From positions 55,839-119,838 of the forward strand of contig CANGIP010000008.1 of NCBI GenBank assembly GCA_947454105.1: a DNA stretch of 64,000 nt, in the 5' to 3' direction. The DNA comes from Actinomycetota bacterium (lineage in GTDB: Bacteria; Actinomycetota; Acidimicrobiia; Acidimicrobiales; Ilumatobacteraceae). The notes below the pieces were generated by a model. The model searched no databases and had not been told where the DNA came from. It was given only the letters and a program-made list of their open reading frames with translations. Below are positions 33,564 through 42,601 of this stretch, piece by piece; within the stretch, counting starts at the first letter, position 1; each line of letters starts with the position of its first letter. A program made the position numbers and the translations under genes.

Positions 33564-35921
33564 TCAGAGTTTCTTGAGTGGGGCCCACGCCAACAACAGG
33601 TGCTTGCGACCTTTTTCGCGGAAATTGATGACGGCCTCGGTTTTGTCACCCGAGCCGGAGATGTCAATGATGATTCCTTCGCCAAAAACGGAGTGTTCGA
33701 CGGTGTCACCGACCCGCAAACCAATATCTTGGCTGTTCGAGGGCTGTGGTGGTCGCTGTACTGCCGAACGGCCAGCAGCCATGGCGGCATCAACTTGCCT
33801 TTCACGGAACTCATCATCGGGATCAAATGAGCTGACCTTGCGGCCACCCCAATCGTCATCGCGCGTGGTGCGCGCCTTCGGACGGTTTTGCACGTTGCCC
33901 TGATGCTCGATGAGTTCTTCAGGAATTTCTTCTAAGAAGCGTGACGGCGGGTTGTACTGCGTGGTTCCGAATTGTTGACGACTCCATGCGTGCGTCAAGA
34001 ACAAGCGCTCTTGAGCTCGCGTGATACCCACATAAGCCAAGCGACGTTCTTCTTCAAGTTCATTGGCGTCAACAAGCGCACGACTGTGCGGGAACAATCC
34101 TTCTTCGACACCCACAATAAAGACGACTGGATATTCAAGGCCCTTAGCGGCGTGCATGGTCATCATGATGACTTTGTCATCATCTGACAAATCGTCAGCA
34201 TCGGCAACAAGCGACACTTGTTCGAGGAATTCATCAACTTGAGCAAACTCTTTTGCCGACGAAACTAATTCGCCCAAGTTTTCGAGGCGACCAGCATCTT
34301 CGACCGAATTTTCATTATCAAATTCGGCGAGATATCCAGATTTTTCAAGTACCGCTTCGAAAAGTGCGCCAGGAGTTTGTTCTTCTTGCGCAGCAACTTC
34401 GTCAATCACCGCAATAAAAGATTCAATACCTCGCCGAGCAGCACCCGATACACCTGCCTCACCAGAGCGGCGTAAAGCCTCAAAGAAACTGATGTTTTCT
34501 TCACGTGCAAACACATCAAGGCGACTAATACTGGTGTCGCCAATACCGCGTTTGGGCATATTGAGAACGCGCTTCACGCTTACTTCGTCAAGCGGATTGG
34601 TGACGACACGCAAATACGCAACGGCGTCTTTGATTTCGCGACGATCGTAGAAACGAGTTCCGCCGACCACTTTGTACGGCACACCAAAACGCATGAAGAT
34701 TTCTTCAACGACACGGCTCTGCGGGTTGGTGCGGTAAAACACCGCCATGTCACCCCACTTGCGACCACCGGTACGCAATGTTTGCATCGTTCGTGCGACA
34801 AAGGCAGCCTCGTCACCTTCGTCATCGGCATGGAAACGAACGATGGGATCGCCAGGACCCGTTTCGGTCCAGAGTTCTTTCGGCTTACGGCCAAAGTTCT
34901 GCGCGATGACGGCATTGGCTGCATCAAGAATGTTTTGCGTGCTGCGATAGTTCTGTTCGAGAACAACCACACTCACTTCATCGAAGGCGTCTTCAAACTG
35001 TCCGATATTGCGGAAGTCGGCACCGCGGAATGCGTAGATCGACTGATCAGTGTCGCCTACAACGCACACGTTGTGATGACGGGCCGCCAAACTGAGCACG
35101 ATTTCATTTTGCGCAATATTCGTGTCCTGATATTCGTCAACCAAGATGTATTTGAATCGATCTTGATACGACGCCAAAACATCGGTGTGCATTCTGAACA
35201 AACGCACGACATTGACCAACAAGTCGTCAAAGTCCATTGCCCCGGCCTTGAGCAAACGCTCTTGATATTCGCGATAAATCTCTGAGTGCTTACGGTCAAA
35301 AATATGTGCTGCTCGTTCGGCGGCCTGCGTGGGCGACACCAATTCGTTCTTCCAATTTGAAATCACTGCGTGCACGGCTCGGGGCGTGAAACGCTTGACA
35401 TCAAGTCCCATATCGCGAATGACGTAGCCCGTCAATCGTTGGGCATCGGCCTGATCGTAAATACTGAATGTTTTGGGATAACCAATGCGCTCGGCATGAA
35501 CTCGCAAAATACGTACGCAAGCCGAGTGGAACGTAGATACCCACATTGATTTTGCGACTGGCCCAATGAGTGACTCAACACGATGCTTCATTTCGCCGGC
35601 AGCCTTATTGGTGAAAGTAATTGCCAAGACATTCATGGGACTGACCCCATGATTTGAAATGAGATGGGCAATACGGTGCGTCAAAACTCGGGTCTTGCCA
35701 CTACCCGCACCGGCAACAACTAACAGCGGTCCATCAACATGTTCGGCTGCCTCGCGTTGCATGGGGTTGAGACCATCTAACGAGATCGGCTTGATTCGTG
35801 AGTTCGAATAGCGCGCCGCGTATGGGGCACTTTCGGTCTCGGGCTGGCGCGTTTCGCGAACCACTGGTGCGGGAGATCCGAACAAGTCGTCATCGTTGAA
35901 AAGGCTGCCGTTGTCACTCAT
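33564..35921 (-). CDS. pcrA: ATP-dependent DNA helicase PcrA/UvrD
   Basis: 785 residues, SF1A helicase. Motifs are in the correct order: Walker A GAGSGKT (71-77), motif Ia ITFTNKAAGEM, Walker B LVDEYQDTN, motif III GDTDQSIYAFRGAD, motif IV EQNYRS, motif V TMHAAKGLEYPVVF, motif VI RRLAYVGITRA. The C-terminal tail (about 720-785) has the Tudor-like domain (VGDTVEHSVFGEGIIIDI) that binds RNA polymerase in PcrA/UvrD. It works in nucleotide excision repair, removal of RecA filaments and transcription-coupled repair. Confidence 0.93.
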   Translation of the reverse strand: MSDNGSLFNDDDLFGSPAPVVRETRQPETESAPYAARYSNSRIKPISLDGLNPMQREAAEHVDGPLLVVAGAGSGKTRVLTHRIAHLISNHGVSPMNVLAITFTNKAAGEMKHRVESLIGPVAKSMWVSTFHSACVRILRVHAERIGYPKTFSIYDQADAQRLTGYVIRDMGLDVKRFTPRAVHAVISNWKNELVSPTQAAERAAHIFDRKHSEIYREYQERLLKAGAMDFDDLLVNVVRLFRMHTDVLASYQDRFKYILVDEYQDTNIAQNEIVLSLAARHHNVCVVGDTDQSIYAFRGADFRNIGQFEDAFDEVSVVVLEQNYRSTQNILDAANAVIAQNFGRKPKELWTETGPGDPIVRFHADDEGDEAAFVARTMQTLRTGGRKWGDMAVFYRTNPQSRVVEEIFMRFGVPYKVVGGTRFYDRREIKDAVAYLRVVTNPLDEVSVKRVLNMPKRGIGDTSISRLDVFAREENISFFEALRRSGEAGVSGAARRGIESFIAVIDEVAAQEEQTPGALFEAVLEKSGYLAEFDNENSVEDAGRLENLGELVSSAKEFAQVDEFLEQVSLVADADDLSDDDKVIMMTMHAAKGLEYPVVFIVGVEEGLFPHSRALVDANELEEERRLAYVGITRAQERLFLTHAWSRQQFGTTQYNPPSRFLEEIPEELIEHQGNVQNRPKARTTRDDDWGGRKVSSFDPDDEFRERQVDAAMAAGRSAVQRPPQPSNSQDIGLRVGDTVEHSVFGEGIIIDISGSGDKTEAVINFREKGRKHLLLAWAPLKKL

Positions 35922-35930
35922 GAAGAAGCC

Positions 35931-35936
35931 ATCCTA
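35931..35936 (-). promoter_or_regulatory. -10 box TAGGAT, leaderless start
   Basis: On the minus strand TAGGAT ends 9 nt before the ATG of pcrA at 35921. Confidence 0.45.
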
Positions 35937-35976
35937 GAGAACGGGTGTTCTAGGGATAGGGCGATTCAAAAACAAA

Positions 35977-36023
35977 ATCTGGTGGCGAGCAATGACCGTT
36001 ATGGCCACTGCCCACCACCAGAT
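35977..36023 (-). terminator. Rho-independent terminator after the Gly/Ala-rich exported protein gene
   Basis: ATCTGGTGG and CCACCAGAT (35977-35985, 36015-36023) form a 9-bp stem. Read on the minus strand the stem is followed by TTTTGTTTTTG, a U-rich tail, 50 bp after the stop of the 36073-36918 gene. Confidence 0.7.
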
Positions 36024-36072
36024 CAGGTGTTACGGGCGGAAATTTTTGAGTATGCGAACGAGCTAGTTCGAA

Positions 36073-36918
36073 TCAGGCCCCAGCAGTGGCGCCGGCAGCT
36101 TCAGTTGGAGCTGCGGGCTTCACACCATTCACCATGTCGGTGATGCGCTGAGTGAGATCGGTGGTGGCCTGTGCGACCAACGCGTCAATCACTGACTGAA
36201 CTGACTTACCGTTTGCTTCGGCAATCTGAGCGATGGTCTGACCACCCTGGACTGCGGTTTTGAGTTCGTCTGCAGTGATGCCAATGGCGTCAGCAGCTGT
36301 GGTCAGCATCTCTTGGCGCATGCCGCCACGAGCACCACCCATACCCGGTCCTTCGTGGCCATGACCACCCATGCCGCCGGCCATACCGCCGCCCATGGGG
36401 CGAGCAGCCTCAAGTGCAGTGACAACCGCATCAAGTTGGCTTGAGGTCAAGGTGCCGTCATCAACCAAAGTCTGAAGACGAGCCTTCAACATCGTGCCAG
36501 GTTCTGGACGGGCACCAGCGGTGTCAGCGGCCGGAGGAGTCGTGGGCTTGGTTTGAAGTGCAGTGACAATCGCATCGACATCTGACGCATCGATGGTGCC
36601 GGCATCAACAAGTGTCTGCAACGTTTCGCGAAGCTTGGCTTCACGTGCTGCGGGATCGACATCGCCACCACGTCCACCGTGATGATCTCCGTCTGCGTCA
36701 ACATCGCCACCAGCGTCGGCACCATTGATCGAGTTTGCGGGGGTTGAAGTATCGGTGCTGTTGTCGTCAGCCGAGATGGCCTGAGGAGTCACCGACTTGG
36801 CGCTGGCACCACCGGGCAGATTCATCAAGAGTCCGCCACCGGCTCCGAGCAACAAGCCAGCGGTGATTCCGATGACTGCGAACTTCTTGGTCTTGGGTTT
36901 CGTGTAATTCGTTTCCAT
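36073..36918 (-). CDS. Exported Ala/Gly-rich helical protein, probable target of the adjacent two-component system
   Basis: 281 residues. A basic start and hydrophobic segment (about 13-36, FAVIGITAGLLLGAGGGLL) direct export or anchoring. Two similar helical units, LRETLQTLVDAGTIDASDVDAIV and LKARLQTLVDDGTLTSSQLDAVV, are each of about 28 residues; between and after them are Gly/His/Met-rich stretches (GGMGGHGHEGPGMGG). A last domain, AIGITADELKTAVQGGQTIAQIAEANG, resembles DUF2680-type helices seen in secreted proteins. His/Met richness could bind metal, but this is a guess. Two-component genes lie directly upstream, and the 11-bp-phased repeats in front of the regulator gene occur before this gene too. 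Confidence 0.7.
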   Translation of the reverse strand: METNYTKPKTKKFAVIGITAGLLLGAGGGLLMNLPGGASAKSVTPQAISADDNSTDTSTPANSINGADAGGDVDADGDHHGGRGGDVDPAAREAKLRETLQTLVDAGTIDASDVDAIVTALQTKPTTPPAADTAGARPEPGTMLKARLQTLVDDGTLTSSQLDAVVTALEAARPMGGGMAGGMGGHGHEGPGMGGARGGMRQEMLTTAADAIGITADELKTAVQGGQTIAQIAEANGKSVQSVIDALVAQATTDLTQRITDMVNGVKPAAPTEAAGATAGA

Positions 36919-36972
36919 GATTGTTCTGTTCCTTTGAGTTGAGTTTGGTCGAGTATTTGCTTTTTGTTTTCA

Positions 36973-37000
36973 ACCGATCGTCGGGGGGTCTCCGATCGGT
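36973..37000. promoter_or_regulatory. Inverted repeat ACCGATCG-12-CGATCGGT in the 5' region
   Basis: A perfect 8-bp inverted repeat lies 55 bp before the ATG at 36918, between the start codon and the regulator-type repeats; it may be a 5' leader stem-loop or an operator. Confidence 0.4.
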
Positions 37001-37023
37001 ATGAGTAGAGATTGCAACTCCTA

Positions 37024-37064
37024 GGTGAGAAGTAAACCCAACCAATGTGAGAACAAGGTGAGAG
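37024..37064. promoter_or_regulatory. Three GGTGAGAA-type direct repeats, 22 and 11 bp apart
   Basis: GGTGAGAA (37024), TGTGAGAA (37046) and GGTGAGAG (37057) share helical phase. The same 8-mer pair with 11-bp spacing lies before the response-regulator gene at 39222-39240. OmpR-family regulators bind such tandem repeats, so this is a probable site for the 38489-39199 product. Confidence 0.6.
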
Positions 37065-37112
37065 TTTTCGCTGGCTAGTAAGAGCCAGAATCAGCCGAGA
37101 ATCAGTTGCGGT

Positions 37113-38492
37113 TCAGGCTTCCCAACTCGATTTATGGGCTGTGGGCAGGGAAAACCCAATTTCGGCCCCTCCGCCAATGCGATTTCGGGCGAAGGCTGAA
37201 CCGCCGTGGGCACGAGCAAAATCGGCCACTATTGACAATCCGAGGCCCGAACCCGGCATCGAACGTGATGCAGCCGAACGATGGAAGCGTTCAAAAATGA
37301 GTTGCACTTCGTCCTCAGGGATTCCGATGCCACGATCGCTGACTGTTAACGCACCGTTGTGAATTGTTACTTCGATCTGTTGCGATGACGTATCAAACTT
37401 CAAAGCGTTATCAATGAGATTAGAAACAGCTCGGTCAAACATGTGATGGTTCGCAATGACAATCGAATCATCAGCGTTCACAACAATGTCACGACCGCTG
37501 CGTCGCGATGCGCGTTCAGCAATTGATTGCACAACACTTTTCATTTCAATGGGCTGAGGAAGTTCATCGGTGTGACGTTCTGCAGCAATCGCAACAACTT
37601 CTTCAACCAACGCCGCCATATCACCAGCATCACGCTCAAGATCATGCATGATTTGTTCACGCATTGCGATATCCATGTTTGGGTGACGGCGCATCACATC
37701 AAGGTTGGTGCGCATACTTGTGAGTGGGGTACGCAATTCATGGCCAGCATCTTGAACAAGGCGTTTTTGTTGTTCTTTTGACCTTGAAAGCGCCTCAAGC
37801 ATTTCTTTGAACGATCGAGAAAGTCTTGCTGTCTCATCTCGGCCAGAAGAAGGTGTGTCAACGTCAAACTGTCCGGTAGTTGCAACATGCTCTGCTGCAC
37901 TTGACAGTTTGCGCAAGCGTGATGTCATGCTGGCGGCAACCACCCATCCAAGAATCGCCGAAAGCAAAGCAACAATCGCACCAGTCAGAATTGTTCGTGA
38001 TCGTAGATCGGTCAATACATTGTCAACTTCTCGCAAGTCACGACCAAGTTGCACGACTCCTACCGAGAAACCTTCAGCCCGAACTCGATAATGAATGCCG
38101 TCTGCCCCTGTCAATGTTGCAATTGTCGGTCTCTCAATTCCTTGATTATCAACTGTCAATTTCATTGATGGAAGTGCAATCCCCGCTGTTGCGCCCAGAA
38201 TATTTCCATCACGATCGGTGAGTTGTACGACATATTGTTCAATTCCCAACGGACGATCGGGAATCACAATCAGGCCACCATTGTTTCCGCCGTTATTTCC
38301 GCCATTGTTTTGTCGACCGGGACGATTTGAATCACGGCGGTTCAATAAAACATTTGTTGCCGTTCCGAGTGAGTTATCAATCTCGGTCATCATGCGGTCT
38401 TCGGTTGATTGATATGAAAGGATTCCGACTGTTGTCGTTGCGCCACCAACAATGACAACAAGTAACAACATCAACTTCCAACGCAAACTCAT
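37113..38492 (-). CDS. Two-component sensor histidine kinase (HAMP-HisKA-HATPase)
   Basis: 459 residues. TM1 (about 5-27) and TM2 (about 165-190) enclose an extracytoplasmic sensor domain containing an Asn/Gly-rich loop; a HAMP segment follows (SRLRKLSSAAEHVA). The phospho-acceptor His lies in DAGHELRTPLTSM. ATP-lid motifs are present as NLIDNALKF, DRGIGIPEDEVQLIF and GSGLGLSIV. The set resembles the MprB/TcrY type of Actinobacteria, which reports on envelope stress. It overlaps the response-regulator gene by 4 bp and is translated with it. The signal is not known. Confidence 0.85.
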   Translation of the reverse strand: MSLRWKLMLLLVVIVGGATTTVGILSYQSTEDRMMTEIDNSLGTATNVLLNRRDSNRPGRQNNGGNNGGNNGGLIVIPDRPLGIEQYVVQLTDRDGNILGATAGIALPSMKLTVDNQGIERPTIATLTGADGIHYRVRAEGFSVGVVQLGRDLREVDNVLTDLRSRTILTGAIVALLSAILGWVVAASMTSRLRKLSSAAEHVATTGQFDVDTPSSGRDETARLSRSFKEMLEALSRSKEQQKRLVQDAGHELRTPLTSMRTNLDVMRRHPNMDIAMREQIMHDLERDAGDMAALVEEVVAIAAERHTDELPQPIEMKSVVQSIAERASRRSGRDIVVNADDSIVIANHHMFDRAVSNLIDNALKFDTSSQQIEVTIHNGALTVSDRGIGIPEDEVQLIFERFHRSAASRSMPGSGLGLSIVADFARAHGGSAFARNRIGGGAEIGFSLPTAHKSSWEA

Positions 38493-39199
38493 GACTGCGA
38501 AATCCTTGCGGTGTAGCCGACTCCACGCACCGTGTGAATCAGACGTTTTTCGCCTTCAATATCGACCTTGCGACGGATGTACCCGATGTAGACCGCCAAG
38601 TTTTTCGACTCTGGACCAAAGTCGTAACCCCAAATGCGGTCGTAAATCATCGAGTGATCTAAAACGATTCCGCTGTTGCGAACAATTAGCTCGAGTAAAT
38701 CAAACTCGGTCTTTGACATCTCAAGTTCAATCTCTCCACGGAAAACTCGGCGCGCGGCAACTTCAATGCGCAAAGTATCAAGAGTCAATATGTCATTTTC
38801 AGTTGAATCATCAAGCGGTCGATTACGACGCAGTAATGCTCGTAACCGAGCTAATAGTTCTTCGAGAGCGAACGGCTTTGGAAGATAGTCGTCAGCTCCA
38901 GCATCAAGCCCCATCACCCGATCGGTGGTCTCGGTACGGGCGGTCAGCATCAATACAGGCACACGATTCTTTTCGGCCCGCAATACGCGACAGACCGTGA
39001 TGCCGTCAATGACTGGCATCATCAAGTCGAGCACCACCACATCGGGCCGTTCGGCCTGGATCATTTCTAAAGCCTTAGCGCCATCGCTTGCCGAGGTCAC
39101 GGTGTAGCCCTCAAGGCTGAGAGCACGTACGAGTGACTCCCGAATTGACTTGTCGTCATCGGCAACAAGGACTCGATCAATCTGAGGCGCATTTGTCAT
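38489..39199 (-). CDS. OmpR-family response regulator
   Basis: 236 residues. The receiver domain (about 8-120) has the acidic pocket ADDD near residue 14, the phosphorylated Asp58 in VVVLDLMMP and the conserved Lys in DDYLPKPF. A winged-helix DNA-binding domain occupies about 145-232 (LSMSKTEFDLLELIVRN-type helix, YIGYIRRKVD, VRGVGYTAR). Closest in look to MprA. It is the first gene of the operon with the kinase. GGTAAGAG/GGTGAGAA repeats 23-41 bp upstream argue for autoregulation. Confidence 0.87.
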   Translation of the reverse strand: MTNAPQIDRVLVADDDKSIRESLVRALSLEGYTVTSASDGAKALEMIQAERPDVVVLDLMMPVIDGITVCRVLRAEKNRVPVLMLTARTETTDRVMGLDAGADDYLPKPFALEELLARLRALLRRNRPLDDSTENDILTLDTLRIEVAARRVFRGEIELEMSKTEFDLLELIVRNSGIVLDHSMIYDRIWGYDFGPESKNLAVYIGYIRRKVDIEGEKRLIHTVRGVGYTARISQS

Positions 39200-39221
39200 T
39201 TAAGAAGTCTGCCTGTTTCTC

Positions 39222-39240
39222 GGTAAGAGAATGGTGAGAA
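39222..39240. promoter_or_regulatory. Direct repeat GGTAAGAG-aat-GGTGAGAA (11-bp spacing)
   Basis: Two 8-mers at 39222 and 39233 match the three before the 36918 gene. The site lies between the divergent regulator gene and the ClC channel gene and could regulate both. Confidence 0.6.
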
Positions 39241-39264
39241 ACCATGTTCAGATCAAATGACTAC

Positions 39265-39270
39265 TAGCGT
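39265..39270 (+). promoter_or_regulatory. -10 box TAGCGT, leaderless start
   Basis: TAGCGT ends 6 nt before the GTG of the ClC gene at 39277. Confidence 0.55.
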
Positions 39271-39276
39271 GACACT

Positions 39277-40539
39277 GTGTTTTCTGACAAAACCCGAGTT
39301 GCCACTCACCTCTTGGTCATCACGATCGCTGCGACGATCGTCGGCGCGGCGTCGGGTGTGGGCTCGTGGGCATTATTCGAAGCGCTCGACCGAGCCACCG
39401 AACTTCGGCTTGATCACGGCTGGCTCGTTTGGCTGCTTCCGGTTGCGGCCTTCGTTTTGGGTGCGACGTATCACTATGTCGGCGGACCAGCTAACCGCGG
39501 AACGTCGTTGGTCGTCGAGCAATCACTTCCGCCGCTTGATCCATCTGCCCCCGATCACACCCCCAAGATTCCGTATCGCATGGCACCAATGATTTTTGGG
39601 GCCACTTTCATTGCCCAGCTCACTGGTGCATCGGTCGGCCGTGAGGGTGCCGCTCTGCAAATCAGCGGTTCAATCACCAGTCTGTTAGCCAAACCATTTC
39701 GGCTGAAGCCATCTGACATGCGATTGATGCTGATCGCGGCAATTGCCGGTGCTTTCGGTGGCGCGTTCGGCGTTCCACTCGCTGGTGCAATCTTTGGTCT
39801 TGAAGTTCAACAAACAGGTCGCTTGCGATATGAAGGTCTTGCCCCAGCACTTGCCGCATCAGTGACCGCCGACTTCATCGTTGAAGCACTTGGTCGCCAC
39901 ACGCCCATCACCGAGATCGCGGTCAGTATCGATTGGTGGATTGCATTGCGGCTCGCGGTTGTTGGAATTGCTGCCGGACTTGCCGCCCGCGTCTTTATCG
40001 AAGTTTTGCACGGCGTCAAAAAGGCAATGCGCGATCTCATCTCGTGGGTTCCGGGTCGCCCCATCATTGGTGCAATCGCAACTCTTGCATTGATGTTGAT
40101 TTTCGGACGTGACTATTTGGGCTTGTCACTCCCTTTGATCAACGACGCTCTCGGCGGCTCAGTTGCCAGTTGGTGGGACCCCGTATTGAAGATTCTCTTC
40201 ACGGCGATTGCTCTCGGTTGCACAATCCCTGGTGGCGAAGTCACGCCACTTTTCGTCATTGGCGCCACTCTTGGGTCGGCATTGTCGGGGCCGCTACATC
40301 TCTCTCCCACGCTCGCGACTGCAGCGTGCCTTGCTGCAGTATTTGGTGCGGCAGCCAATGCACCGATTGCGTGTGCGGTTTTAACGATTGAATTATTCGG
40401 AGCCGGTATGGCAGTACCTGCCGGAATCGTGTGCATTGTTGCGTATGCCATTTCGCCGAAGCACGGCATCTACGAAGGCCAACGCCATGGCTCTACGAAA
40501 GACCTCCGGGCCACCGCAACACAACCACATCACTCATAA
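39277..40539 (+). CDS. ClC-family chloride channel/transporter
   Basis: 420 residues, about ten membrane helices. The selectivity and gating segments are recognisable: GASVGREGAALQ, whose Glu corresponds to the gating glutamate of ClC proteins; AAIAGAFGGAFGVPLAGAIFGLE; and GCTIPGGEVTPLFVIGA. Family members exchange Cl- for H+ or conduct halides. The first GSGIP motif of classical EriC is not seen, so ion preference is uncertain. No CBS domains. Its 3' end overlaps the convergent methyltransferase gene by 47 bp. Confidence 0.8.
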   Translation: MFSDKTRVATHLLVITIAATIVGAASGVGSWALFEALDRATELRLDHGWLVWLLPVAAFVLGATYHYVGGPANRGTSLVVEQSLPPLDPSAPDHTPKIPYRMAPMIFGATFIAQLTGASVGREGAALQISGSITSLLAKPFRLKPSDMRLMLIAAIAGAFGGAFGVPLAGAIFGLEVQQTGRLRYEGLAPALAASVTADFIVEALGRHTPITEIAVSIDWWIALRLAVVGIAAGLAARVFIEVLHGVKKAMRDLISWVPGRPIIGAIATLALMLIFGRDYLGLSLPLINDALGGSVASWWDPVLKILFTAIALGCTIPGGEVTPLFVIGATLGSALSGPLHLSPTLATAACLAAVFGAAANAPIACAVLTIELFGAGMAVPAGIVCIVAYAISPKHGIYEGQRHGSTKDLRATATQPHHS

Positions 40540-41314
40540 ACGCTGGCGGGTGGTCGCGTAACCACTCTTCAATTTCAGCGTCGCGACTTGCGGGCAAGCA
40601 CAATCGTCGTCGAGCCGAGACAACTAATGACGCTGGATCTTCAGCATGTCGTGACATCGGTGGGCGCTCTACTTCAAACACTTCAGGCTCAAGCCCAAGT
40701 CCTTCAATCACCTTGATTGCATCATCAGATGTTGGACCATTGGGTCGATCGATGTTCCAAAAGTGTTTCCAGCCTTCATTCCATGCTGACTGCGGGTGTT
40801 TCTTCGGCATCACCACCACAACACCGAGCCTGGCCATCGCAGTTAATGCAACAACAAATGGTTCAAGGTCGGCGACATTGAAAAACACGTGATGGCACAC
40901 CACGACATCGCATGGTGCAATGGGTCGACCCGCAAGTTCGGCCTGAATGATGACGTCCGGGAAACGTCCCTGAATTTCGGTGAACTCAACACCAGCTTCA
41001 TCAGCGGCTTGACCAAAACGCGCCAACATCGCCGGGTTTTCATCGACACCAACAATGCGTGTTGCACGCGGAGCTAACGGCAATGACGAACGTCCACCGC
41101 CGCAACCCACATCCATCACGCTTCCACCCTCTAACGGTAGAAGTTCGCGGGCTAATTCGAAGATGGGGCTCGTTGCGTCAAGAGTTTCGTCGACAGCAAA
41201 AGTTTTCGGATCATGCGACCACGGCATCACTTCAGCCTGCGCCAAGATCTCGTCAGGAATCGCCCACGCCAAAAGTTGTTCGGCCCAATATTGTCCTGGT
41301 TCGGTGAGCGTCAC
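40493..41314 (-). CDS. Class I SAM-dependent methyltransferase
   Basis: 273 residues. Motif I reads VMDVGCGGGRSSLPLAPRA, with acidic residues of motif II in IVGVDENPAML and CDVVVCHHVFFNV at motif IV, a Rossmann-like methyltransferase. No substrate-specific domain is evident. It follows the P450 gene by 33 bp in the ferredoxin-P450-methyltransferase run, so it may methylate the P450 product. Confidence 0.78.
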   Translation of the reverse strand: MTLTEPGQYWAEQLLAWAIPDEILAQAEVMPWSHDPKTFAVDETLDATSPIFELARELLPLEGGSVMDVGCGGGRSSLPLAPRATRIVGVDENPAMLARFGQAADEAGVEFTEIQGRFPDVIIQAELAGRPIAPCDVVVCHHVFFNVADLEPFVVALTAMARLGVVVVMPKKHPQSAWNEGWKHFWNIDRPNGPTSDDAIKVIEGLGLEPEVFEVERPPMSRHAEDPASLVVSARRRLCLPASRDAEIEEWLRDHPPAFMSDVVVLRWPGGLS

Positions 41315-41347
41315 AGCGGTTTCACTCGGATGTTGTTTCGGTGATTC

Positions 41348-42586
41348 TTACTTCGCCAACACTTGCACCGGCAATTGGCGAGGACCACGAATTTGGCCGA
41401 CACTCCACGTCACATCGTCTTCGGTGCCACCAAGAGTGAACGACGGGAAACGATCGATGAATTCTTCAATCGCAATTGTCAATTCAAGACGAGCCAAGTT
41501 TGAACCGAGGCAACGGTGAATACCGAGACCAAATGCCGAGTGACGGTTTTCGGCACGATCGATGAGCACCTTGTCAGCATCGGGAAAAACTTCGGGGTCA
41601 AGGTTCGCGGCTGGGAATGGCAACAACACCCAATCATCAACCTTCATTGGGCACCCGTGGAAGTCATGATCTTTAGCCACAAGGCGAGCCATGGTGACTG
41701 GTGCGTACACGCGCAAGAATTCTTCAACCGCAGTCGGAATGAGTGAACGATCAGCAACTAAACGAGCTAAGTCGTCAGGATTGTTGGCAAGGTGCCACAA
41801 ACTTGAACCAATGGCGCTCCATGTGGTGTCAATGCCAGCGATCAACAACAAGATGATCGAGCCACCGACATGTTCAACGGACAGTTTTTCGCCAAACAAT
41901 TCAACGCCCATCAAATACGACGTGAGGTCATCACGAGGATTTTCAACGTGATCTTCAATTTGGGCGATGATGTACTGAATCAAGCGCTCAATTTTGACAA
42001 ACCGAATTTCTGGCGCGTCATCAATGCCTTCAAGCACATCATGAACGAACTCAAGGAACAAGTCTTCGTCGCTCATGGGGAATCCGAGCATACGTGAAAT
42101 CACATTGACCGGAATGCGCTTGGCGTAATCGGCAGCGGCGTCAATGGTTTTACCTTCGGCAACATCGGCCATCATCGAGTCAAGAAGACCGCGACATAGT
42201 TTGCGAACTTCGGGTTCCCATAACTCAATCTTTTTCGGAGCGAACGGTGGCAACAAAAGTTTGCGGGCTTCAATATGAAACGGCGGGTCGCTGGTGATCG
42301 GCGGTGCTCCACCAATTGGTGCTGGATCGGGCGGAACCATTTTTTCAACGATCACCGCGCGACTCGTAAAGTTTTCGGTGTCGTAAGCAATTTCGCGAAC
42401 GTACTCGTGCGTCGTGGGCAACCAGGTTCCGCCGTAACGATCGGAGTGCGCGACGGGACAGGTGCCACGAAGTTCGGCCCAGATTTCGTGGGCGTTGCGG
42501 TTGTATTGCGGATCGGCGTGATCGAAGTCGGTCGCCCAATCGGTGACGGGCGTGAAATCAACGTTCAAGTTTTCTGTGGATGTCAT
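41348..42586 (-). CDS. Cytochrome P450
   Basis: 412 residues. The I-helix oxygen-activation motif LLIAGIDTTWSA, the ExxR motif EEFLR, and the heme-binding loop FGLGIHRCLG with ligand Cys359 are complete. It is a soluble bacterial class I P450 that should take electrons from the adjacent ferredoxin. The ATG at 42586 is preferred to the TTG at 42601. It lies in operon order ferredoxin, P450, methyltransferase. Family membership (CYP number) and substrate are not determinable by eye. Confidence 0.9.
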   Translation of the reverse strand: MTSTENLNVDFTPVTDWATDFDHADPQYNRNAHEIWAELRGTCPVAHSDRYGGTWLPTTHEYVREIAYDTENFTSRAVIVEKMVPPDPAPIGGAPPITSDPPFHIEARKLLLPPFAPKKIELWEPEVRKLCRGLLDSMMADVAEGKTIDAAADYAKRIPVNVISRMLGFPMSDEDLFLEFVHDVLEGIDDAPEIRFVKIERLIQYIIAQIEDHVENPRDDLTSYLMGVELFGEKLSVEHVGGSIILLLIAGIDTTWSAIGSSLWHLANNPDDLARLVADRSLIPTAVEEFLRVYAPVTMARLVAKDHDFHGCPMKVDDWVLLPFPAANLDPEVFPDADKVLIDRAENRHSAFGLGIHRCLGSNLARLELTIAIEEFIDRFPSFTLGGTEDDVTWSVGQIRGPRQLPVQVLAK

Positions 42587-42601
42587 GAGGGGGTCAGGCA
42601 A

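Noticed and set aside
36060..36080. GTTCGAATC considered as a tRNA T-arm
   Set aside because: No acceptor stem or anticodon arm pairs around it; it is the 3' edge of the exported-protein gene.
37071..37088. Hairpin CTGGCT-6-AGCCAG considered as a terminator of the kinase gene
   Set aside because: Six-base stem and no U-run on either strand; the regulator repeats nearby explain the region better.
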